From an uncultured Clostridia bacterium (GTDB lineage Bacteria; Bacillota; Clostridia; Christensenellales; UBA1242), in assembly GCA_937914725.1 (NCBI GenBank), contig CALDMJ010000177.1, forward strand, positions 1 to 8,087: a stretch of DNA of 8,087 nt, given 5' to 3'. The translations under genes and the position numbers were made by a program. This document shows positions 5,437 to 8,087 of the stretch, piece by piece. Below the pieces are notes generated by a model that was given only the letters and a program-made list of their open reading frames with translations, was not told the origin of the DNA and searched no databases. Position 1 is the stretch's first letter, and each line of letters opens with the position of its first letter.

Positions 5437-6699
5437 CTAGAGGCGGGCTTCGGAAGTGTGAACGGTGGTGAAGATTTCAAGGTCGCGCATATAGTCACCC
5501 TCAGTTTCCGCAAGATATTTCTTTAGTTTTTTCGTATGAAATTGGTGCAGCCTATCATAGACGTTCCACACGTCAAAATGCCCGTCCTTCGCGATTTGCA
5601 GCGCGTTTTGTATTTCCGTTTCAACCAAAATTTTGATTGCCGATTCAAGCGCGTCGGTGTCTTGCGGCACAAAGTCGGCATATTTTTCCGAATCGTACGC
5701 ACTTTGCGTGGCACTCGATATTTTGTAAGTCAAACTGATGTCCACTTTGATTATCGGTTTGTTCAAGTTGCTGAACCCATAATTAAGTTTTGTGTTTGAT
5801 TTGACGATTTCGACAACAACGGTCGCGTCTTTATATATGTCGTCCGAAATGTCATTTAGTTCTAAAACATAGCCTTTGCTATTGTTCATCAGCCAACTAA
5901 AGCCGCGAAAGTCTTTGCGCGCTAGTTTTGTTTCAAACTTGCCGTCCTTGATAATAACGACGATACCTTCGTTTTTCAGTTTTGTGCTGCCTTGCTCACT
6001 TGGTTCGCCATTTCCGCCCGAACCGCCTGACGAGCCGCCGCCACCACTAGAATCTCCGCTGCCGCCACTTTCGCCACCACTAGAACCGCCGTCTTGCCCG
6101 CTTGTTTTTTCTAGGTCAATGTGCGGGATGACGCACGTGCGCGCGGGAGAATAATAGCCCGTTGCGATGGTGTGCAGGTTCGACTGCTGCCCTAGCACGT
6201 TTTTGTCATTGTACTTAATTATATTATCAAGTGAATTGAGGCTGGCGCTATCCATTTCCGACGTCGCTTGCAAAACCTCTTTGGCGCTATCGTCTGTGCT
6301 GAGGACAATTGAGTAGTTGCCGAGGTATCTATCGCGATAGAAGTAGTCTAGCACGCGCATAATGTCGTCCTCTAGTACGGCGGTATTGAGAACAATTATG
6401 TTCGCGTGCGCGACGGCGAGCTCTTTGCCAACTTTGAGGCGCGTATTTTCCAGCGCCAAATCGACTGTTTTGCCCTTTTCGGAAACGATTTCCACCTTTT
6501 CCGCAAAACTTTGGTTGTATTGCGGAATTAGGACTTGCATTGAAACTTCATATTCGCTTTCAGTTTTGTCGACACCAAAACCCAAAACGAGCGCCTTTTC
6601 TGTGCTTTGGTGCTGCATTCCGAGACTTGTCGGCAACAACATTAGCACGGCGACTGCGACAATCCAAATAAACACCTTTCTAATAACTTTTCTTTCCAT
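5437..6699 (-). CDS. Ger(x)C-type spore germination protein (germinant receptor C subunit), no lipobox Cys
   Basis: C subunit of a GerA-family germinant receptor, normally a lipoprotein on the outer face of the spore inner membrane. With the start at 6699 it has 420 aa, close to the family's usual 370-400 plus a linker. Residues 5-23 form one hydrophobic helix. Then comes KALVLGFGVDKTESEYEVSMQVLIP (35-59), the family's first strands (usually after a GCWD lipobox), RVLDYFYRD near 115-123, and a C-terminal domain ending FDVWNVYDRLHQF...FTTVHT. The expected lipobox Cys is absent: LLPTSLGMQH stands where L-x-G-C-W-D is usual, so the protein would be held by an uncleaved helix or simply secreted. 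Residues about 199-242 are a Gly/Ser-rich, low-complexity linker between the N-terminal and C-terminal domains. An earlier in-frame ATG at 6741 exists, but SD AGAGGA sits 8 nt before 6699. It overlaps gerB by 20 nt. The gene is like gerAC/gerKC; which paralogue cannot be told. Confidence 0.9.
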   Translation of the reverse strand: MERKVIRKVFIWIVAVAVLMLLPTSLGMQHQSTEKALVLGFGVDKTESEYEVSMQVLIPQYNQSFAEKVEIVSEKGKTVDLALENTRLKVGKELAVAHANIIVLNTAVLEDDIMRVLDYFYRDRYLGNYSIVLSTDDSAKEVLQATSEMDSASLNSLDNIIKYNDKNVLGQQSNLHTIATGYYSPARTCVIPHIDLEKTSGQDGGSSGGESGGSGDSSGGGGSSGGSGGNGEPSEQGSTKLKNEGIVVIIKDGKFETKLARKDFRGFSWLMNNSKGYVLELNDISDDIYKDATVVVEIVKSNTKLNYGFSNLNKPIIKVDISLTYKISSATQSAYDSEKYADFVPQDTDALESAIKILVETEIQNALQIAKDGHFDVWNVYDRLHQFHTKKLKKYLAETEGDYMRDLEIFTTVHTSEARL

Positions 6700-7774
6700 A
6701 CTGTTTTCCTCTATTGACAAAATGTGCAATGATGACAACAAACGCTATTATCAGCAACACGGCGGATGTATAACTCAGTGGGCTTTGCACTAGATTTAAC
6801 AAATTGACGATTTGAAATTTTAGCAAAAACAACACGATGCCCAAAATGGCAATAAAAATTAGGCTTGAGATGTACTTTTGCTTTATTTTACAAATTTTCT
6901 TCAAACTCTCCTCCGCACAATAGGAAAAAATGACTGTTTGAATGATTGACGCGAAAGTCCAGACGACGACCACTAACCAATCGATTTTCCCTACTGTTGC
7001 TATGCGCGAACTTTGTTGCGAGATGTCACTGATTGCATAGTGGCGCATTCCTGCGGTGTACGGAAATGCGCAGTGAAAGATGATGATAAAAAATATAATT
7101 GTTAGCACGGTAATTCCAACAACGATTGCGATTTTTTTGACATAGTTTTTGCGAAAGTCGATTTTTCCAAAAAAGAACATATATACAAAGTAGTCACCAA
7201 ACCACAGCGAGTTTTTGAAAAGCGCTTCCTGCGCAGATTGTGTTCCGTTTTCAAAGACGGGCAACATATAGGAAATATCTATGCTTGGCACTGCCACTGC
7301 GACTATGAGCGCGATACCGAGAAATACGAAAACCCACAGCATTTCGGCGCTGCGCCCGATTGTTTTCAGCCCCACGCTTGTCATATAAAAGACTAGCAGC
7401 GCGAGTGGGAAAAAGTATAAAATGGGCGATAGCCCGTCGTATAACGTGCCGAGAAAAAAGGTATATGTTTCGATGATATTTATGCAAAGTTTGCACGTGA
7501 AAAAGACAAAAAATACCGCAAAAATTATGTTTGTTGCGACGATGCCGACTGTTTCTTGCAACAGTTGGTGTAATGTTTTGTCCTTATTTAGATACGATAT
7601 TTGCACCAACACCATAAAAAGCAAAAATTCCGCAATAAGGAACAATATCATCATATATATGGCGTCCTGCCCTGCGCGCGCCGTCAAATTACTTGGTAGG
7701 ATGAAAAACTTTGTTGCGCAAACGGCAATTGCAATCAATATTATGGCTTGTCTGCCTGTTAGTTCCTTGCTCAT
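6680..7774 (-). CDS. GerAB-type spore germination permease (germinant receptor B subunit)
   Basis: A 364-aa integral membrane protein of the spore permease family, within the APC superfamily; in known receptors this subunit binds the amino acid or other germinant. About ten membrane helices are visible, at roughly residues 9-27, 38-59, 78-105, 117-135, 142-163, 187-203, 212-235, 264-287, 300-319 and 334-353. The opening LTGRQAIILI and the FILPSNLTARAGQDAI loop after helix 1 (about 25-39) are characteristic of the family, as is the length. The tail is basic (RGKQYGKKSY). The start codon overlaps the gerA stop (ATGA), with SD AGGTGA 3 nt before it, so translation is coupled. Its 3' end overlaps gerC by 20 nt. 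Ligand specificity cannot be read from the sequence. Confidence 0.93.
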   Translation of the reverse strand: MSKELTGRQAIILIAIAVCATKFFILPSNLTARAGQDAIYMMILFLIAEFLLFMVLVQISYLNKDKTLHQLLQETVGIVATNIIFAVFFVFFTCKLCINIIETYTFFLGTLYDGLSPILYFFPLALLVFYMTSVGLKTIGRSAEMLWVFVFLGIALIVAVAVPSIDISYMLPVFENGTQSAQEALFKNSLWFGDYFVYMFFFGKIDFRKNYVKKIAIVVGITVLTIIFFIIIFHCAFPYTAGMRHYAISDISQQSSRIATVGKIDWLVVVVWTFASIIQTVIFSYCAEESLKKICKIKQKYISSLIFIAILGIVLFLLKFQIVNLLNLVQSPLSYTSAVLLIIAFVVIIAHFVNRGKQYGKKSY

Positions 7775-8087
7775 AATTCACCTAGCCTATCTTCATTTTT
7801 TTGCGGAATGCTTTTCGGGCGCGTTTTCATATCCGCGAGGTTTATGCGCTTGAAGGCGTCCTTTTTGTCCTCAGGTATATTGGGCGCGAATGGCGCGAGG
7901 TACGGCGTGCCATAGGAGTCGAAATTGCAAAGGTAACCAACCAAAAATATGCCAAAGACGACCATTCCATACAATCCAAGTGTTCCACCCACAAGCGTGA
8001 AGATGAGGCGCAGCACGGAGAGTTGCGCTTGTTGGTCTGGCACGGTATAGAGTAGCACGCCTGTGAGCGCAACTATCATCACGGCGG
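7771..8087 (-). CDS. GerAA-type germinant receptor A subunit, C-terminal part only
   Basis: The last 105 codons of a GerA-family protein; the gene runs off the window's high-coordinate edge. The visible part begins AVMIVALTGV inside a membrane helix and continues VLRLIFTLVGGTLGLYGMVV as the last helix region. It then has the conserved SYGTPYLAPFAPN loop (SFGvPYlaPlaP in the family) and a soluble tail with DAFKRINLADMKTRPKSI, matching the family's D-x-x-x-R-x-P...M-x-x-RP end. The A subunit spans the spore inner membrane and, in known receptors, forms an oligomer taking part in ion release at germination. It is the first gene of an A-B-C operon and ends in TGA overlapping the gerB ATG. The GTG at 8082 and ATG at 8079 are internal codons, not starts. 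Confidence 0.93.
   Translation of the reverse strand, partial: AVMIVALTGVLLYTVPDQQAQLSVLRLIFTLVGGTLGLYGMVVFGIFLVGYLCNFDSYGTPYLAPFAPNIPEDKKDAFKRINLADMKTRPKSIPQKNEDRLGEL

Noticed and set aside
5171..5440. Open frames of 79-89 codons on both strands across the repeat array
   Set aside because: They run through degenerate repeats, have no SD and low-complexity Cys/His/Arg content. The openness follows from base composition.
5876..6154. Proline-rich plus-strand frame
   Set aside because: Antisense of the gerC Gly/Ser linker; the Pro runs come from the GGN/TCN codons opposite.
6700..6741. Longer gerC start at 6741
   Set aside because: No good SD there. The start at 6699 has AGAGGA upstream and begins directly with a basic residue stretch and membrane helix.

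Overview
The window comes from a low-GC, spore-forming member of the Bacillota, most likely an uncultured member of the Clostridia. The main grounds are a three-gene GerA-type germinant-receptor operon, sigma-A promoters of the TTGACA/TAnAAT type with extended -10 elements, and strong GGAGG-like ribosome binding sites. No rRNA or tRNA gene was seen, so a finer placement is not possible. All convincing genes lie on the minus strand.

Layout, given in the direction of transcription from the high-coordinate end. (1) 8087-5437 holds the 3' end of a gerA-type gene, then a gerB-type permease gene and a gerC-type gene, tightly overlapped as one operon. (2) 5436-4842 is a gene-poor stretch that is visibly richer in G+C than its surroundings. 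It holds a degenerate array of hairpin-bearing repeats next to the gerC stop, and one arm of a long inverted repeat (repeat D). (3) 4841-3641 is a compact transcription unit with its own promoter, an unrecognised 131-aa acidic helical protein, a 220-aa ThyX-like protein and a strong intrinsic terminator. The other arm of the inverted repeat (repeat C, 3426-3601) lies just beyond the terminator, so the whole unit sits between two oppositely oriented copies of the same element. (4) 3406-2024 is a DUF4143-type AAA ATPase gene whose SD-to-stop segment lies exactly between two 78-bp direct repeats, each carrying a strong sigma-A promoter. (5) 1846-1 is a nucleoside-salvage operon: phosphopentomutase (deoB) and a trimeric-type purine nucleoside phosphorylase cut by the window edge, with 2 nt between them.

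How they work together: phosphopentomutase and purine nucleoside phosphorylase are consecutive steps linking purine (deoxy)nucleosides to (deoxy)ribose-5-phosphate. The Ger proteins form one inner-membrane receptor complex in spores. The ATPase and the two-gene unit look like accessory insertions into an otherwise ordinary chromosomal region. The ATPase is framed by a duplicated promoter, and the two-gene unit by long inverted repeats. The inverted-repeat-bounded unit is the best candidate here for an undescribed system. Its function and mobility are inferences, not demonstrated by the sequence.
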